64,000 nucleotides of DNA. Origin: Azospirillum lipoferum 4B (GTDB taxonomy: Bacteria; Pseudomonadota; Alphaproteobacteria; Azospirillales; Azospirillaceae). The stretch covers positions 434,001-498,000 of the forward strand of contig NC_016587.1 in NCBI RefSeq assembly GCF_000283655.1, in the 5' to 3' direction. Of this stretch, positions 23,919 to 33,236 are shown in pieces. Each line of letters begins with the position of its first letter. The first letter of the stretch is position 1. The translations under genes were made by a program, and so were the position numbers. The notes beneath the pieces are model-generated. The model was given only the letters and a program-made list of their open reading frames with translations. It was not told where the DNA came from and searched no databases.

Positions 23919-26900
23919 CTGTCCTCGCCACCAGCAAAAGCGGATCTGAAGGGTCTTTTCCAGAAGCGCGGCGGCATCATCGCCTTTGCCCTTCTGGCCG
24001 TCTTCGCCCTGCTGGTCAACCAGGGACAGCAGCTGATCACCGCGCGCAAGGCGGCGCTCGAAACCGCGGAGGTCAATCTCGCCAGCCTCGCCGCGGCGCT
24101 GGAGGTGTCGACCACCCGCACGGTGCAGTCGGTGGACGTCACGCTCTCGGCGATCGTCGATTCCCTGTCCGACGCCAGCTGGACGGGCGAGGATGGCCGG
24201 CCCGGCCCCGATCTGGCGGCGCTTCTGACCGACCGGCTGCGGCGGTCGCCGCACCTGCGGGGGCTGACCCTGCTCGACCGCACCGGCCGCATCCTGGTCA
24301 CGACGGAGGGCGCGCATCCCGCCGACACCTACCTGACGGAGCTGGACGCCTTCCGCCTGCAGGCCGCCGGCAAGGGCAACGGGCTGGCGATCGGCGATCC
24401 CCGGCCGGGCCGCGGCCTGCTGGACCGTGCGGCGGGGGCCGAACGGTCCGGACGCTGGCTTCTGCCGATGAGCCGCGCGTTGCGCGATGCCGACGGCATG
24501 CTGCAGGCGGTGGTGGTCGCCACCGTCAATCCCGACTATTTCCAGGGGCTGTACCGCGCGGTCCAGGGCGGCGACGCGACCGGGGTGGCCGACCGCATCG
24601 CGCTCTACCGCTATGACGGCACGCTGCTGACCGTCCAGCCGCAGGCGGGGGAGGAGATCGGCCGCTCCTTCGCCGCGACGCCGCTGTTCCGCGAGCGCCT
24701 GCCCCAGGCGGAATATGGCGTGTTCCGCCATTCCGGCACCGATATCGGCGCCGGCCCCGAGACGCGCATCGTCGCCTACCGGACCACCCCGGTCTGGCCG
24801 CTGGTGCTGACGGTCAGCGTGCGGCAGACCGCCGTGCTCGCCGTCTGGCGCGACGATCTGTGGATGGCGACCCTGCTGTCGGGCGGCATGACCCTGCTGC
24901 TCGGGCTGTTCGGCCTGCTGCTGGCGCGGTCGCTGGCCGCCCAGCGCCGGCAGGGGGAGGAGCTGGAGGAGGCGAACGCCCGCCTGTCGGCCATCGTCGA
25001 CACCGCGGCGGAGGGCATCGTCACCGCCCGGCCGGACGGGGTGATCGAAGCCGCCAATCCGGCCGCGCACGCCATCTTCCGCTGCCCGGCGGGCGGGCTG
25101 GTCGGCCGGCCGGTGACCGACCTGCTGCCGGCGGACAAGCGCGAGGCCACCGCCCGCACCCTGTCGGAGATCGCGCGCGGCCACCGCCCCATGGACACCG
25201 CGATCCGCGGGGAAACCGTCGCGCTCCGGGCGACGCCGGACGGCGAGGAAAGCTTCCCGCTGGCCTACTCCATGGCCCTGGTGAAGACCGCGGCCGGACC
25301 GCTCTACGCCGCCATCCTGCGCGACCTGACGGAGGAGAAACGGCTGGAGTACACGCTGCGCGACGCCAAGGAGCGGGCGGAGGACGGGCAGCGCATCAAG
25401 ATGGAATTCCTCGCGACGATGAGTCACGAGATCCGCACGCCGATGAACGGGGTGATCGGCATGGCCGGGCTGCTGCTCGACACGCCGATGGAGGCGGAAC
25501 AGCGCAACTATGCCGAAACCATCCGCGATTCCGCCGAATCGCTGCTGGTCATCATTAACGACATCCTGGATTTCTCGAAGATCGACGCCGGCCGCCTGGA
25601 TCTGGAGGTCGGCGAGTTCGAACTGGTGCCGATGGTGGAAAGCGTGGCGGAGATCCTGGCGCCGCGCGCCGTGGCCAAGGGGCTGGACCTGGCCAGCTTC
25701 GTGCCGCCCGGCCTGCGCGGCACCCTGCTGGGCGATGCCGGGCGGTTGCGCCAGATCCTGCTGAACCTCGCCGGCAATGCGGTGAAGTTCACCGACAGCG
25801 GCAGCGTCACCATCCTGCTGAGCGAGGAGCCGGCCGACCCGGACCAGCCGGCGGAGGACGGCGTCCGCGTCCGCTTCGAAGTGCGCGACACCGGCATCGG
25901 CATCCCGGAGGAGGAGCGCCCCCGCCTGTTCGCCATGTTCACCCAGATCGACTCGTCCCCCGCGCGGCGTCATGGCGGCACCGGCCTGGGGCTGGCGATC
26001 TGCAAGCGGCTGGTGGAGCTGATGGGCGGCCGCATCGGGGTGGAGAGCCAGCCGGGCGCCGGCAGCACCTTCTGGGTATCGATCCCGCTGAAGCGCGGCG
26101 CCGGCAGCGCCCATCCCCCGACTCCCGCCGGCAATTGGGCCGGGCGCCGCCTGCTGCTGGTCGACGACATCGCGGTCAACCGCGACCTGCTGACCCGGCA
26201 GCTGGACGGCTTCGGCATCGTGACCGAGACCGCGGAGAATGGCGAACAGGCGCTGGACCGGCTGGTCGCCGCCGCCCATGCGGGCCATCCGTTCGACGCC
26301 GCGATCCTCGACCACCGCATGCCGGGCCTGACCGGGCCGGAGGTGGCGCAGCGCATCCGCGCCAATCCGGCGCTGGCGGGACTCCGTCTGGCGCTGGCCT
26401 CGTCCCAAAGGCTGGAAGGGCAGGAGCCGGAACGGGCGCCGGTCGACACCCATCTGCCGAAGCCGATCCGCTTCAGCACGCTCTGCCAGTGCCTCGCCCG
26501 CCTGCTGGAGCCGCAATCGGGGCCGAGCCGGTCAGGGCCGGAGGCACATCAGGCGAATCCGGCGCCGGACTGGCCGGCACCCGCGCGGGCCGGCAACGTC
26601 GTCCCGCTTCCCGCCCGGACGCCGGCCGGTCCGGCGGCGCAGCCCGGCGGAAAGCCGCGGGTGCGCGTGCTGGTGGCGGAGGACAATCCGGTCAACCAGC
26701 AGCTGACGCTGGCGCTGCTGCGCCGGGCCGGCCACAGCGCGGAGGCGGTGTCCAACGGCGAGGAGGCGGTGGAGGCGGTGTCCGCCCGCCGCTACGATCT
26801 GGTGCTGATGGACGTCCAGATGCCGGTGATGGACGGGCTGGAGGCGACGCGGCGCATCCGCCGGCTGTCCGGCCCGGCCACCCGCATTCCCATCGTGGCG

Positions 26901-27458
26901 CTGACCGCCAACGCGATGCAGGGCGACGCCACCATCTGCCTGGAAGCCGGCATGGACGATTATCTGTCCAAGCCGATCAATGCCCGCAAGCTGCTGGACA
27001 CCATCGCCCGCTTCGCGAAGCCGGCCGGCGAGGAAGATGGCGATCCCGGCGGCGATCCGGGCGGCGATCCCGGGGGCCAGCCACCCGCTCCGCCGGCCGG
27101 GCCGGAACCGGCCACCGTCAACGCGGAGAAGATCGACGAGCTGCGCGACGCCCTGGGCAAGGACGGCTTCGCCCTGCTGCTGCAGACCTTCTTCAACGAC
27201 AGCCCCACGCATCTCAACCTGCTGCTCGGTGCCATCGACCGCCGCGACTGCGCCGGCATCGAGCGGGAGGCGCATATCCTGAAGGGCTCCGCCGCCAATG
27301 TCGGCTTCGACCGGCTGGCCGCCACCGCCCACATTCTGGTCGCCGCCGCCCGCCACTGCGACCGGCACGCGCTGACCCCCGCCGCCGGCCTGCGTGTCGC
27401 GGAGGAGCTGGAGGCCGCCCGCCTGGCGGCGGCGGCGCTGGAGGCCCAGGCCGGCTGA
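23919..27458 (+). CDS. Hybrid sensor kinase (Cache-PAS-HisKA-HATPase-REC-REC-HPt), start unresolved
   Basis: Large membrane hybrid kinase. Visible order: N-terminal helix ([18 protein letters not shown], 23970-24023), extracytoplasmic Cache-like sensor, second helix near 24870-24945, PAS, HisKA with [11 protein letters not shown] (His at about 25424), HATPase_c ([24 protein letters not shown]), first receiver with Asp in ILDHRMPG (26310), second receiver [13 protein letters not shown] (26810), and an HPt domain with [12 protein letters not shown] (27271). A 12-bp triplet repeat encodes GGDPGG units at 27039-27074 before the HPt. The start is a problem: the only in-frame upstream ATG (23865) is followed by TGA at 23898-23900, and the first standard ATG after that, 24105, would remove the first helix. 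CTG at 23919 is used here as placeholder. Confidence 0.85.
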   Translation: MSSPPAKADLKGLFQKRGGIIAFALLAVFALLVNQGQQLITARKAALETAEVNLASLAAALEVSTTRTVQSVDVTLSAIVDSLSDASWTGEDGRPGPDLAALLTDRLRRSPHLRGLTLLDRTGRILVTTEGAHPADTYLTELDAFRLQAAGKGNGLAIGDPRPGRGLLDRAAGAERSGRWLLPMSRALRDADGMLQAVVVATVNPDYFQGLYRAVQGGDATGVADRIALYRYDGTLLTVQPQAGEEIGRSFAATPLFRERLPQAEYGVFRHSGTDIGAGPETRIVAYRTTPVWPLVLTVSVRQTAVLAVWRDDLWMATLLSGGMTLLLGLFGLLLARSLAAQRRQGEELEEANARLSAIVDTAAEGIVTARPDGVIEAANPAAHAIFRCPAGGLVGRPVTDLLPADKREATARTLSEIARGHRPMDTAIRGETVALRATPDGEESFPLAYSMALVKTAAGPLYAAILRDLTEEKRLEYTLRDAKERAEDGQRIKMEFLATMSHEIRTPMNGVIGMAGLLLDTPMEAEQRNYAETIRDSAESLLVIINDILDFSKIDAGRLDLEVGEFELVPMVESVAEILAPRAVAKGLDLASFVPPGLRGTLLGDAGRLRQILLNLAGNAVKFTDSGSVTILLSEEPADPDQPAEDGVRVRFEVRDTGIGIPEEERPRLFAMFTQIDSSPARRHGGTGLGLAICKRLVELMGGRIGVESQPGAGSTFWVSIPLKRGAGSAHPPTPAGNWAGRRLLLVDDIAVNRDLLTRQLDGFGIVTETAENGEQALDRLVAAAHAGHPFDAAILDHRMPGLTGPEVAQRIRANPALAGLRLALASSQRLEGQEPERAPVDTHLPKPIRFSTLCQCLARLLEPQSGPSRSGPEAHQANPAPDWPAPARAGNVVPLPARTPAGPAAQPGGKPRVRVLVAEDNPVNQQLTLALLRRAGHSAEAVSNGEEAVEAVSARRYDLVLMDVQMPVMDGLEATRRIRRLSGPATRIPIVALTANAMQGDATICLEAGMDDYLSKPINARKLLDTIARFAKPAGEEDGDPGGDPGGDPGGQPPAPPAGPEPATVNAEKIDELRDALGKDGFALLLQTFFNDSPTHLNLLLGAIDRRDCAGIEREAHILKGSAANVGFDRLAATAHILVAAARHCDRHALTPAAGLRVAEELEAARLAAAALEAQAG

Positions 27459-27590
27459 CCTGCGATTCACGCAGATCGGGAATCACGCTGCGGCGCAATG
27501 CCGCGGTGATTGTGCGGCAGGGGCGGATTCGGTAAAATGCCGCGGATTTCACCCCCCTCCCTGTTGCGAACCGCTGGAGCCAAGCAGACC

Positions 27591-28493
27591 ATGGCCGATG
27601 CCGTCACCGCTCTGGTCGTCGATGACGAGGAAATGACCCGCGCCATCGTCGCCGGGTATCTGGCCCGCATCGGCTACCGGACGCTGGAGGCGGCGACCAC
27701 GGCGCAAGCCTGGGAGATCCTGTCGGCCAACGGGGCGGCGATCCATGTGGTGCTGCTCGACCGCCGCCTGTCCGACGGCGACGGGCTTGAGCTGTACGAA
27801 CGGATGAAGGGCGTGCCGGAGCTGGCCGACATCCCCGTCATCGTGCAGACCATCTCCGACAGCAGTGCGGAGATCGCGGCGGCGATCCGCGCCGGGGTGT
27901 TCTATTACCTGATCAAGCCCTATGACGGCGCGCTGCTGCGGTCCGTCGTCCGCGCGGCGGAGGAGACGACCGGCCGGCTGAAGAGCCTGCAGGGCGACCT
28001 GAGGTCGCGGTCCGACGCCATCGCGTTGCTGCGCGACGCGCGTTTCCGCTTCCGCACCCCGCAGGAGGCACAGAATCTCGCCATTGCCCTGTCGTCGGTC
28101 GCCTCCACCGGGCACAGCCTGACCTTCGGCCTGTCGGAAATCCTGGTGAACGCCGTGGAACACGGCAATCTCGGCATCGGATTCGAGGCGAAGGGCCGGC
28201 TGAAGGCCAGCGGCATGCTGGCCCGCGAGATCGAAGCCCGGCTGGCGTCGTCGGAGCATCGCGACAAATACGCCACCCTGCATGTGGAGCGCAGCGACAG
28301 CCGCGTCATCTTCACCGTCACCGACATGGGTCCGGGATTCGACTTCAACCGCTATCTGTCGGTCGACGCCTCCCAATCGCACGCCACCCATGGCCGCGGC
28401 ATCGCGCTGGCCCGCATGGTCGGGTTCGACCAGCTGACCTTCGTCGGCACCGGCAACCGGGTGGTGGGGATCGTCAATCTGGACCGGGTATAG
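27591..28493 (+). CDS. Response regulator with C-terminal HATPase (RsbW-like) output domain
   Basis: 300-residue protein. The N-terminal receiver reads ALVVDDEEMTRAIVAGYLAR with phosphoacceptor Asp in VLLDRRLSDGDGLELY and Lys in YYLIKPYDG. The C-terminal half resembles serine/threonine-kinase-type HATPase domains of anti-sigma factors: FGLSEILVNAVEHGNLGIG and TDMGPGFDFNRY followed by ATHGRGIALARMVGFD. Such proteins can act as phosphorylation-controlled partner-switching kinases. It lies 132 bases after the hybrid kinase with HPt, on the same strand, so phosphate may pass from that HPt to this receiver. The target protein is not visible in the window. Confidence 0.85.
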   Translation: MADAVTALVVDDEEMTRAIVAGYLARIGYRTLEAATTAQAWEILSANGAAIHVVLLDRRLSDGDGLELYERMKGVPELADIPVIVQTISDSSAEIAAAIRAGVFYYLIKPYDGALLRSVVRAAEETTGRLKSLQGDLRSRSDAIALLRDARFRFRTPQEAQNLAIALSSVASTGHSLTFGLSEILVNAVEHGNLGIGFEAKGRLKASGMLAREIEARLASSEHRDKYATLHVERSDSRVIFTVTDMGPGFDFNRYLSVDASQSHATHGRGIALARMVGFDQLTFVGTGNRVVGIVNLDRV

Positions 28494-28504
28494 CCTTCGG
28501 GTTT

Positions 28505-30193
28505 CTACATTCCCGGCTCGAACACCGCCACGCGGTTGCGGCCGAGATGCTTTGCCCGGTAGAGCGCGAGGTCGGCGCGGTGGATCGCCCGCTCCAGCGT
28601 GTCCGTCGCCCCCTCCAGCCCGGCGATGCCGATGCTGGCGGTCAGGCGGAAGGTGCCGTCCGGCGCCTCGATCGGCATGCGGGCGAGGTGGCGGCGCACC
28701 CGTTCGGCCACCACCCGGCTTTCGTCGGCGGTGGCGCCGGGCAGGACCACCACGAACTCCTCCCCACCCAGCCGGCCCAGCAGGTCGTATTCCCGCAGGA
28801 TCGCCTGGCAGCCGGCGGCGACCATGCGCAGCGCGTCGTCGCCGGTGGCATGGCCGAAGGTGTCGTTGATCCGCTTGAAATGGTCGACATCCAGCACGAA
28901 GACCGACAGCGGCTCGTGAAAGCGATGGGCGCGGGCCAGCTGGGAGCGGGCCAGCTCCATGAAGGAACGGCGGTTGTAGATGCCGGTCAGCGGATCGCGC
29001 GACGCCATGTCGCGCAGCGCCTCTTCCATGCTGCGGCGTTCGGTATAGTCGTAGATCCAGGCCAGATTGACCGGCACGCCCTGGATCACCGCCTGATTGA
29101 CGGTGAACAGCGTCCAGAAGGGCGACCCGTCGGCCCGCTTGAACTGGACCTCCATGTTGGTGACCCCGCCGCCGCCGCGCAGGCGTTCCAGGACGCGCAG
29201 GCGCTGGTGGCTGTCCAGGTAATAGTCGCGGGCGCGGCTGCCGATCAGCTTTTCCCGCGGCAGGCCGATCAGTTCGGCGAAGCGGGTGTTGACGAAGACG
29301 ATCCGCCCGTCGTCGCGGCGGGAAACGGAGACGCCGATCGGGCTCTGCTCCAGGATCGCTTCCAGCCGCTCCTCGTTCGGGCGGGTCTCCGTCAGCTGGT
29401 GGATGGCGCCGACGATGCCAATCGGATTGCCGCCCTGGTCGCGGAAGGCGGTCTTGGTCAGATTGACCATGCGCATCGCGCCCTCCGCCGTGCGGACCGG
29501 CGCCTCATAGCGGACGCTGCCCTCCCGCTCCATCACCGCACGGTCCTGGCCGACATGCTCCCTCGCCATGTCGGGGCTGGTCAGCGCGAAAGCGGTCCGC
29601 CGCAGCATGTCCGCCCTGCCGATGCCGGTGAGGCGCGCGAAAGCGTCGTTGACCGCGATGTACTGGCCGTCGGCATCCTTGACGAACAGCGGCACCGGGG
29701 CCGCCTCCAGCAGGGCGTCGACCATCGGCATCCCGGCGGGGCCGGGGTGCCAGGAGGAGTGGGAGGAGGAGGGGGTGCCGCCGCCCGCCGCCGGCTCCTG
29801 CCGGCAGAGGGCATCGACATCCGTCACCGTCAGCATCCGCAGCGTATCCGCGTCCTGACCGTCGGCGCCCTTACCGTCGGCGTCCGCGGACGGGTCCGCG
29901 GGCAGGGGCGTTTCCGCCACCGTCACCCAGCGGACGGCGCCGTCGGTGCGACGCGCCGGCCATGCCTGCGGCAGGCTGCGGTCCAGGTCGAACTCGCACA
30001 GGCTCCGCCCCGGCAGCCCGTCCGGTTCGCAGCCGAGCAGCCCGTGCAGCGTTGGGTTGGCGTAGCGGATCATCCCCGATGCCGTGGCGATGCAAACCCC
30101 CACCGGCAAACGGTCGTAGGCCGACCATGCGGAATCCCGCAGGTCCTGCACGCCACGGTCGGAGATCATTGCCATGCCATTCGAAACCAGCAT
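28505..30193 (-). CDS. Multi-PAS diguanylate cyclase (GGDEF)
   Basis: 562-residue cytoplasmic sensor that synthesises cyclic di-GMP. Three PAS-like segments occupy roughly residues 15-370 (for example VDALLEAAPVPLFVKDADG and LIGLPREKLIGSRARDYYL), then a GGDEF domain with DPLTGIYNRRSFME at its start and the active site GGEEF. RxxD (REYD) five residues before it is an inhibitory I-site, so product inhibition is expected. The ATG at 30193 is one of several close starts (others at 30175 and 30169). No EAL domain follows. It converges with the REC-HATPase gene, so the two signalling genes share the same neighbourhood but not one operon. Confidence 0.9.
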   Translation of the reverse strand: MLVSNGMAMISDRGVQDLRDSAWSAYDRLPVGVCIATASGMIRYANPTLHGLLGCEPDGLPGRSLCEFDLDRSLPQAWPARRTDGAVRWVTVAETPLPADPSADADGKGADGQDADTLRMLTVTDVDALCRQEPAAGGGTPSSSHSSWHPGPAGMPMVDALLEAAPVPLFVKDADGQYIAVNDAFARLTGIGRADMLRRTAFALTSPDMAREHVGQDRAVMEREGSVRYEAPVRTAEGAMRMVNLTKTAFRDQGGNPIGIVGAIHQLTETRPNEERLEAILEQSPIGVSVSRRDDGRIVFVNTRFAELIGLPREKLIGSRARDYYLDSHQRLRVLERLRGGGGVTNMEVQFKRADGSPFWTLFTVNQAVIQGVPVNLAWIYDYTERRSMEEALRDMASRDPLTGIYNRRSFMELARSQLARAHRFHEPLSVFVLDVDHFKRINDTFGHATGDDALRMVAAGCQAILREYDLLGRLGGEEFVVVLPGATADESRVVAERVRRHLARMPIEAPDGTFRLTASIGIAGLEGATDTLERAIHRADLALYRAKHLGRNRVAVFEPGM

Positions 30194-30286
30194 GGCACAC
30201 AGTGTCCCATAGAATTTCGTTTCCCTGCAATGCCGGCGCGGCCCATAGGGGTCGAAGTGCTCCGCCTGGACTTCTAAGAACAGTTG

Positions 30287-30315
30287 AGTGTATAAAATTT
30301 TCGGCGATTGTTCAA
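30287..30315 (-). promoter_or_regulatory. Putative promoter of the diguanylate cyclase gene
   Basis: On the minus strand TTGAAC (30315-30310) and TACACT (30292-30287) are 17 bases apart, inside an AT-rich patch with TATAAAATTTT. It lies about 95 bases before the GGDEF gene start. The -35 overlaps the last codons and stop of the neighbouring cobC gene. Confidence 0.35.
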
Positions 30316-31448
30316 GGTGCTGACTTTTTTCTCGGTTGCACCGTCCCAACCTTGTCCCCGCCTTGCTTCCAGGACCCATGGCCGTCGAGTGCGACGCTAA
30401 GCCGCTGCCAGCCCTCCTCCGGTCCGGGCAACCCGAAGCGCAGCCAGTCCGGCCGAAATTCGAAGCGGCGCACCAGGATCCCGGACTCCCCCAGCATACG
30501 ATAGAGGTCGGGCGCCCGCCGATCCTCGACGAGGCAGAACAGCGTGGTGCCGCCGACCACCGTCAGGCCGGCGCCGGACAGCAGGCGGCGCAGCCGCGCC
30601 ATCGCATCCTCCAGCCTGCCGCGCGTCCCTGCGATCCAGTCGCCGTCGCCGAGCGCCGCCGTGGCGATGGACAGGCCGGGGCCGGACACCGCCCAGGGGC
30701 CGACGGCATCGCGCAAGACCGCCGCCAGCCCCGCCGGCGCCAGCGCGATCCCCAGCCGCAAGCCCGCCAGCCCGAAGAACTTCCCGAAGGAGCGCAGGAC
30801 CACCAGCCCCGGCCGGCCGGCAAAGCGGGCGACGCTCTGCTCCGGCTCCATGTCGGCGAAGGCCTCGTCCACCACCAGCCAGCCGCCGCGCGCCGCCTGC
30901 GCCTCTGCCAGCTCCAGCAGCCGTTCGGGCGGCAGGAGCCGGCCATCGGGGTTGTTGGGGTTGACAACTATCAGGACATCCGGGGCCAGGACATCCGGCG
31001 CATCCGCGGCCGGGAGGTCCGTGCCCCCCATGCTGCGCACCTCATGACCGGCCAACGCCCAGCAGCGGGCATGCTCGGCATAGGTCGGCTCGATGACCGC
31101 CACCCGGCGGGGCGGCAGCAGGCGCGGCAGCAGCTGGATCAGCGCCTGCGAGCCGGAGGCGGCGGCCACCAGTTCCGCCGATGGCGCGCCGTAGCAGGCG
31201 GCGGCGGCCGCGCGCAGCGCCTCCTCCTCCGCCCGGCCGGGCAGGCGGGTCCAGGCCTGCGGCGGGACCGGGGGCAGCGGATAGGGCCAGGGGTTGATGC
31301 CGGTGGACAGGTCGACCCAGGGCTCGGGCGCCGCCGGGAAGGCGGCACGCGCCCCGTCCAGGTCGCCGCCATGCAGCAGCCTGCCGCCCTTCCCCGCCCC
31401 TCCCCCGCCCACCACGCGCGGCTTGGTCGCCGTGCCGTCTTCGGCCAT
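30312..31448 (-). CDS. cobC: Threonine-phosphate decarboxylase-type aminotransferase of cobalamin synthesis
   Basis: PLP-dependent enzyme of 378 residues that makes (R)-1-amino-2-propanol phosphate from L-threonine phosphate for the nucleotide-loop linker of cobalamin (CobC in Pseudomonas nomenclature, CobD in Salmonella). It has the histidinol-phosphate aminotransferase fold: WVDLSTGINPWPYP at the N-terminus, VVNPNNPDGRLLPP, WLVVDEAFADMEP, and SFGKFFGLAGLRLG, where Lys is the PLP Schiff base. The start at 31448 has AAGGAGG upstream. It is divergent, 69 bases away, from cobD, which makes the product's acceptor reaction partner; the stretch between has no riboswitch-sized room. Confidence 0.92.
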   Translation of the reverse strand: MAEDGTATKPRVVGGGGAGKGGRLLHGGDLDGARAAFPAAPEPWVDLSTGINPWPYPLPPVPPQAWTRLPGRAEEEALRAAAAACYGAPSAELVAAASGSQALIQLLPRLLPPRRVAVIEPTYAEHARCWALAGHEVRSMGGTDLPAADAPDVLAPDVLIVVNPNNPDGRLLPPERLLELAEAQAARGGWLVVDEAFADMEPEQSVARFAGRPGLVVLRSFGKFFGLAGLRLGIALAPAGLAAVLRDAVGPWAVSGPGLSIATAALGDGDWIAGTRGRLEDAMARLRRLLSGAGLTVVGGTTLFCLVEDRRAPDLYRMLGESGILVRRFEFRPDWLRFGLPGPEEGWQRLSVALDGHGSWKQGGDKVGTVQPRKKSAP

Positions 31449-31517
31449 GATCGCGCCTCCTTCACGTCCACCCTCGCGCGGCCAGCCGGCCGCCCCATCC
31501 GCTGGAACGTCCCGCCC

Positions 31518-32480
31518 GTGCCGCTTCATCCCTTCCTGCTCGCCGCCGCGCTCGTGATCGAGGCGGTGGCCGGCTATCCGGACCCACTCTATACCCGCAT
31601 CCGCCATCCGGTGGTGTGGATCGGTGCGCTTATCGCGCAGCTCGACGGCGCACTCAACCGCCAGGACGACGGTTTCGGCCGGCGCAAGGCGTTCGGCGTT
31701 CTGGCGCTGGCGGTGCTGCTGCTGACGGTGGGCGGCGTGGCGGTGGCGGTGGCCTGGGCCTGCCGGTTGCTGCCCTTCGGCTGGCTGGTCGAGGCGGCGC
31801 TCGCCTCCACCCTGCTGGCCCAGCGCAGCCTGCACGACCATGTGGCGGCGGTCGCCGACGGCTTCCGCAGCGGCGGGCTGGAGGGGGCGCGCAAGGCGGT
31901 GTCGATGATCGTCGGCCGCAACCCCGCCACGCTGGACGAGCCGGCGGTCGCCCGCGCCGCCATCGAAAGCCTTGCGGAAAACTTCTCCGACGGGGTGGTG
32001 GCGCCGGCCTTCTGGCTGCTGGTGGGGGGCCTGCCGGGACTGGCGCTCTACAAGGCGATCAACACCGCCGACAGCATGATCGGCCACCGCACGCCACGGC
32101 ATGAGGCCTTCGGCTGGGCGGCGGCGCGGCTGGACGATCTGGTCAATTTGCCGGGATCCCGCCTGACCGCCCTGCTGCTGGTCGGGGCCGCCTGGATGAT
32201 GGAGGGGGCCGACCCGCGGCAGGCGTGGCGGTCCGTGCGGCAGGACGCCCACCGCCACCGCTCCCCCAATGCCGGCTGGCCAGAGGCGGCGATGGCCGGC
32301 GCGCTCGACCTGCGGCTGGGCGGCCCGCGCGTCTATGGCGCCACCCGCATCGAGGATGTCTGGCTCGGCGCCGGCCGCACCGCCGCAACCCCGTCCGACA
32401 TCGGCCGCGCGCTGGCGCTCTACCGTCGAGCCTGCGGTCTGCTGATCGGCGGGGCGCTGGTGCTGGCGCTGCTGGGCTGA
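31518..32480 (+). CDS. cobD: Adenosylcobinamide-phosphate synthase (CbiB/CobD)
   Basis: Membrane enzyme of 320 residues that attaches aminopropanol (or its phosphate) to cobyric acid to give cobinamide. Several hydrophobic segments plus the conserved blocks YPDPLYTRIRHPVVWIG, RKAVSMIVGRNPATLDE, AAIESLAENFSDGVVAPAFW and KAINTADSMIGHRTPRHEAFGW identify CbiB/CobD. It starts with a GTG at 31518. It is divergent from cobC, whose product feeds it; both are part of one pathway although they do not share an operon. Other cob genes must lie elsewhere. The downstream gene converges 4 bases away. Confidence 0.93.
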   Translation: MPLHPFLLAAALVIEAVAGYPDPLYTRIRHPVVWIGALIAQLDGALNRQDDGFGRRKAFGVLALAVLLLTVGGVAVAVAWACRLLPFGWLVEAALASTLLAQRSLHDHVAAVADGFRSGGLEGARKAVSMIVGRNPATLDEPAVARAAIESLAENFSDGVVAPAFWLLVGGLPGLALYKAINTADSMIGHRTPRHEAFGWAAARLDDLVNLPGSRLTALLLVGAAWMMEGADPRQAWRSVRQDAHRHRSPNAGWPEAAMAGALDLRLGGPRVYGATRIEDVWLGAGRTAATPSDIGRALALYRRACGLLIGGALVLALLG

Positions 32481-32484
32481 TCCG

Positions 32485-33078
32485 TCAGCGGCGCGCCGCC
32501 CGCCGCACCATCAGGGAAATCCGGCGCGCGACGCGGCGCAGCCCGCGCAGCAGGCGGCGGGCGGCGCGGACGGGGGCGGTCTCCTTCAGCCAGGCCAGCC
32601 ATGCGGTCACCCGGCCGTAGCCGCGGGCGAACCAGCCGATGGTCAGCAGCTTCGGCTTGGCGATGTGGAACAGCCGCTCCACCAGGGTGATCTTCACCAG
32701 TTCCGCCCCGGCGATCACGGCGACGCCGGCCAGCGGCCGCCCGGTGGCGAACAGCCACGCCCCGACCGGCTTCGCCGGCTCCAGCAAGGCCAGCGGCACC
32801 AGGACGAGCAGCAGCGACGGGTAGGGTCCCAGCCCGGCGATCCAGGCGCCGATCCGGCGGCCGATGCGCGCGAAGACCGGAATCTGCGCGATCCGGCGCA
32901 GGACCGGCCGCACCACCCAATAGGCCAGCGCATCCAGAAGGAAGTACGCCAATGCCGCCAGCGTCCCCACCGGACGCAGCAGGCGGCCCGCCGCCGAGCG
33001 GGAACGGAGGCGCGAAGGGGCCGGCCGTTCGGGAGAATCATGGCCGTTCGGCTGCCCGGAAGAGGAAGGCTTGATCAT
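32485..33078 (-). CDS. Hypothetical membrane protein, 197 aa
   Basis: 197-residue protein with two or three hydrophobic segments (around LAALAYFLLDALAYWVV and PSLLLVLVPLALLEP, plus LAGVAVIAGAELVKITLV) and a very basic C-terminus (RRLLRGLRRVARRI). It resembles small conserved membrane proteins of alphaproteobacteria, but I do not recognise a defined family. The start at 33078 is chosen because the first 60 codons of the longer frame lack the compositional pattern of the rest and would cross the divergent promoter. It is divergent from the MHYT kinase. Confidence 0.6.
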   Translation of the reverse strand: MIKPSSSGQPNGHDSPERPAPSRLRSRSAAGRLLRPVGTLAALAYFLLDALAYWVVRPVLRRIAQIPVFARIGRRIGAWIAGLGPYPSLLLVLVPLALLEPAKPVGAWLFATGRPLAGVAVIAGAELVKITLVERLFHIAKPKLLTIGWFARGYGRVTAWLAWLKETAPVRAARRLLRGLRRVARRISLMVRRAARR

Positions 33079-33236
33079 CCGTCGTATCCCGCCATACGGC
33101 GTAGGTCGCAGTCTACCACCAAGGCGAGCCTTTCGTTCGTAGGAAGGGACTGGCACTGTCCCCTCAATTGTCTCCGCACATATGCAAACGATATCGCTAC
33201 AAACCCGATCGATCCGCACAACCCGCAACGATCCCC

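Noticed and set aside
23694-26516. A 940-codon open frame on the minus strand
   Set aside because: It is antisense to the hybrid kinase, whose domains are unmistakable; composition is typical of a shadow frame.
31449-31517. Cobalamin riboswitch between cobC and cobD
   Set aside because: Only 69 bases; a B12 riboswitch needs about 200 and no B12-box sequence was seen.
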